From the NCBI GenBank assembly GCA_045636065.1, contig JAZTWW010000020.1:1-21845 (forward strand): DNA of 21,845 nt, written 5' to 3'. This stretch comes from RGIG5050 sp045636065. GTDB lineage: Bacteria; Verrucomicrobiota; Kiritimatiellia; RFP12; UBA1067. The position numbers were made by a program, and so were the translations under genes. Below the pieces are notes generated by a model that worked only from the letters and a program-made list of their open reading frames with translations, searched no databases and was not told the DNA's origin. Each line of letters starts with the position of its first letter. The stretch's first letter is position 1. Shown here in pieces: positions 19,755-21,845 of this stretch.

Positions 19755-20959
19755 AGCATACCTTTTCATCACTCTTCCCTCCCGCGCTAGCCTTCGCCGG
19801 CGTCATCGTCTGCTGTGCCATTTTGTGGAACCAGACCGCGCGGTTCAAGCGAAGCGTCGAGAAAATCGCGGAAGATGTGCGTGTCTCGCTCATCGACTTG
19901 GACGGCAAGGTTGTTTACGACTCCGCCGGGAGCGATCTGCCCAACCACGCGGACCGCGCGGAGTTCGAGGCCGTATGCGCGGACGGCCTACCCCGCAGCG
20001 TCATCCGCGAGTCTGAGACACTTCACATCTCGATGTTCTACTTCGCACGGCGCATTGGCGACTATGTGCTGCGCATCGCCGTTCCGTACCAGGCGGTTAC
20101 GGACGCCAAGGCCGATGCTATCCGTGGGCTCTTCGCCGCCATCGGGACGGGCGCACTGATCGTCACCGCGCTCTTCTTCCTCACGCGACGCTACGAGCGG
20201 CGCCTTTCGCGGCTCTCCGCCGAACGCGACCTTCAGGACAAGATGATGGAGGAGATGCGCAAGCTCGAGCGCTTCCGCACAAACTTCATATCAAATGTCA
20301 CTCACGAGATCAGAACCCCGGTGACCGGCATTCTCGGCGCGACGGAAATGCTCGCTGACGATGCCGCACGGCTTGACGACAATGATCGCGCCGAACTTCA
20401 GGACGTCATCAAAAACCACTCTTCACGGCTCGTTGCGCTCGTGGACGACATCCTCGCGCTGGCCAGGCTCGAAAAGGCCGAGGCGGAACATGACGCGGCA
20501 TTCGCACCATGCGATGTCGCGGACATCGCGCAGACTGCGGTCAACCTCGCCCGCCCGTCGGCCAAGAAGGCGGGCGTCGCCCTCTCGTTCGTTCGCAAGA
20601 TGCAAAAGACGGATGAACTTGTCCGGCCGTGTGACGCGCGGTTGGTGGAATCGGCCATCACCAATCTCATCCAGAACGCAGTGCGCCACAGTGGCTCACC
20701 GGAAGTCGAGATTTGCGTCGAACGGACACCGGACGGCAAGGCGGCAATCAACGTCATCGACCACGGCATCGGTATCCCGGAAGAGTGCCAGCCGCGTCTT
20801 TTCGAGCGGTTCTACCGTATCGACAAGGACCGCAGCAGAGCCCTTGGCGGCACGGGACTTGGACTCGCCATCGTCAAACACATAGCGCAGTTGCACGGCG
20901 GGCAGGCTACGGTTTCATCAAAACCGGGCGACGGCGCAACGTTCACGCTTGTCATTTAG
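19751..20959 (+). CDS. phoR: PhoR-type sensor histidine kinase
   Basis: A 402-residue membrane kinase. A first span at about 9-27 and a second at about 126-145 (GLFAAIGTGALIVTALFFLT) enclose a short external domain with LIDLDGKVVYDSAG. The dimerisation/phosphoacceptor helix carries H185 in NFISNVTHEIRTPVTGI. The ATP-binding domain shows the N box NLIQNAVRHS, the G1 box DHGIGIP, the F box LFERFYRID and the G2 box GGTGLGLAIVKH. There is no PAS domain, which many PhoR proteins have. ATG 19751 overlaps the phoB stop by ATGA, so the pair is coupled. With the downstream Na/Pi transporter it forms a phosphate-sensing unit; the sensed ligand is inferred from context. Confidence 0.9.
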   Translation: MKHTFSSLFPPALAFAGVIVCCAILWNQTARFKRSVEKIAEDVRVSLIDLDGKVVYDSAGSDLPNHADRAEFEAVCADGLPRSVIRESETLHISMFYFARRIGDYVLRIAVPYQAVTDAKADAIRGLFAAIGTGALIVTALFFLTRRYERRLSRLSAERDLQDKMMEEMRKLERFRTNFISNVTHEIRTPVTGILGATEMLADDAARLDDNDRAELQDVIKNHSSRLVALVDDILALARLEKAEAEHDAAFAPCDVADIAQTAVNLARPSAKKAGVALSFVRKMQKTDELVRPCDARLVESAITNLIQNAVRHSGSPEVEICVERTPDGKAAINVIDHGIGIPEECQPRLFERFYRIDKDRSRALGGTGLGLAIVKHIAQLHGGQATVSSKPGDGATFTLVI

Positions 20960-20980
20960 AGAATAGGCAAAGGAAAGATC

Positions 20981-21845
20981 ATGAGTCAGGTGTTTTCAAT
21001 CTTGATAATCGTCGGTGGCGGGTTGGGCACGTTCCTGCTGGGCATGAAGCATCTCTCGGAGGGTTTGCAGGCCGTCAGCGGATCGGGCCTCAGGCGGTTC
21101 ATGTCCCTCGCGACCACGCACCGTCTGGCTGGCGTCGGCACGGGCGTGATCACAACCGTGATCGTCCAGTCGTCCTCGATCATCACGGTCATGGTGGTCG
21201 GATTCGTCTCGTCCGGCCTCATGAACCTGTCGCAGGCGATCAATGTCATCATCGGCTCGAACATAGGAACCACGGCCACGGCATGGCTCATCGCCTTTGC
21301 GCCGGACGTGAAGATGCTCGGGTTATGCGTCGTTCTCGTTGGTGCGGCATTCTACTTTTTCCAGCGCAACGAGCGGCTGCACAATCTCGGTCTCGCCTTC
21401 ATGGGGCTCGGGTGCATCTTCATGGGACTCTACTGGATGAAAGAGGGAATGGAGCCGGTCCGATCCATGCCGGTGGTGGTTGATGCCTTTAGATCCCTTG
21501 ACGCGACGACGGCGTGGGGACTTGCAAAATGCGTTCTTGTCTCGCTCGCCTTCACCGCAGTGGTTCAGTCCTCGGCGGCGACGACCGCGATTGCCATGAC
21601 GCTCGCCCAGCAGGGGCTTTTGAGTTTCGAGGCGGCCGCCGCAACCGTGTTCGGTATGAACATCGGAACGACCATGACCGCATGGCTCGCCGCGTTCAAC
21701 GGCTCCGCCGAGGCCAGACAGACGGCGCTGGCGCATACTCTTTTCAATGTGGCGGGCACAATCTTGATAATTCCGTTCTTCGTTCCGGCCATTTTGCCTC
21801 TTGCCACGTCGTTCTTCCCGCATTATGCCGATGCCGCGACAGTCA
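20981..21845 (+). CDS. Na/Pi cotransporter family protein (3' end outside window)
   Basis: The first 288 residues of a Na+/phosphate cotransporter family protein (PF02690; NptA/YjbB-like), cut by the window edge. It begins MSQVFSILIIVGGGLGTFLL. It carries both inverted QSS repeats typical of the family: VIVQSSSIITVMVVGF with GSNIGTTATAW, and VVQSSAATTAIAMTLAQ with GMNIGTTMTAW. About seven hydrophobic spans are seen so far. AAAGGAAAG precedes the ATG, 21 bases after phoR. Full-length relatives often end in a PhoU-like domain, which cannot be checked here. It probably imports phosphate with sodium, or exports excess phosphate as described for YjbB. Confidence 0.92.
   Translation, partial: MSQVFSILIIVGGGLGTFLLGMKHLSEGLQAVSGSGLRRFMSLATTHRLAGVGTGVITTVIVQSSSIITVMVVGFVSSGLMNLSQAINVIIGSNIGTTATAWLIAFAPDVKMLGLCVVLVGAAFYFFQRNERLHNLGLAFMGLGCIFMGLYWMKEGMEPVRSMPVVVDAFRSLDATTAWGLAKCVLVSLAFTAVVQSSAATTAIAMTLAQQGLLSFEAAAATVFGMNIGTTMTAWLAAFNGSAEARQTALAHTLFNVAGTILIIPFFVPAILPLATSFFPHYADAATV

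Noticed and set aside
1..21845. CRISPR array, tRNA, rRNA or prophage genes
   Set aside because: The nonamer arrays are too short and have no spacers of CRISPR type; no cloverleaf, rRNA or phage-structural sequence was seen.

Overview
This window reads as a GC-rich bacterial chromosome segment with strongly GC-biased third codon positions and short gaps. Many genes overlap at ATGA stop/start junctions. The mix of gut-anaerobe-type redox enzymes, a GxxExxY-family protein, and intergenic arrays of a CGCAAAGAA / ACGCAGAGG-type nonamer suggests the Verrucomicrobiota/Kiritimatiellota/Lentisphaerota group. That placement is an inference from style; no rRNA or marker gene is present. I see no tRNA, rRNA, CRISPR array or transposase gene.

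Layout. (1) 330-2760: an AAA/DUF4143 ATPase, debris of a signal-peptide gene mixed with nonamer repeats, an AT-richer small membrane protein, and a hairpin-rich 500-base gap. (2) 2761-4838: a LysR regulator divergent from an alpha/beta hydrolase across a palindromic control region. (3) 4842-6697: a palindromic repeat, a sugar O-acetyltransferase, an autoregulated TetR gene with twin operators, and a GxxExxY gene enclosed by inverted nonamer repeats. (4) 6733-11813: a tightly packed plus-strand set (Tat-exported flavodoxin, amidohydrolase fused to a quinol-monooxygenase-like domain, FMN reductase, metallo-beta-lactamase-fold lipoprotein, NudC-like Nudix hydrolase, SDR oxidoreductase, TIGR04076 protein). 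It looks like a redox or xenobiotic-stress operon, possibly controlled by the TetR.

(5) 15674-11824, minus strand: a five-gene arsenic operon arsR-arsP-acr3-arsEF-arsG behind a near-consensus promoter. It combines arsenite efflux (Acr3), organoarsenical efflux (ArsP) and an ArsE/F/G aromatic-arsenical module in which ArsE and ArsF are fused through a transmembrane segment. This fusion is the most notable item in the window. (6) 15792-18826: an NTF2-like gene divergent from an HxlR regulator, then a SnoaL-like protein, an EamA transporter with a histidine-rich tail, and an MmcQ/YjbR protein, the last three coupled by ATGA overlaps. (7) 18840-21845: a 31-residue single-span membrane ORF on the minus strand, four 11-bp-spaced Pho-box-like repeats, a PhoB-PhoR pair, and the start of a Na/Pi cotransporter cut by the window edge. 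Together these form a phosphate-response locus.

Themes running through the window: regulators next to their own operators; two regulator genes whose -10 element lies 7-8 bases before the ATG (possible leaderless mRNAs); and two genes that keep an internal Shine-Dalgarno plus ATG at a domain boundary.
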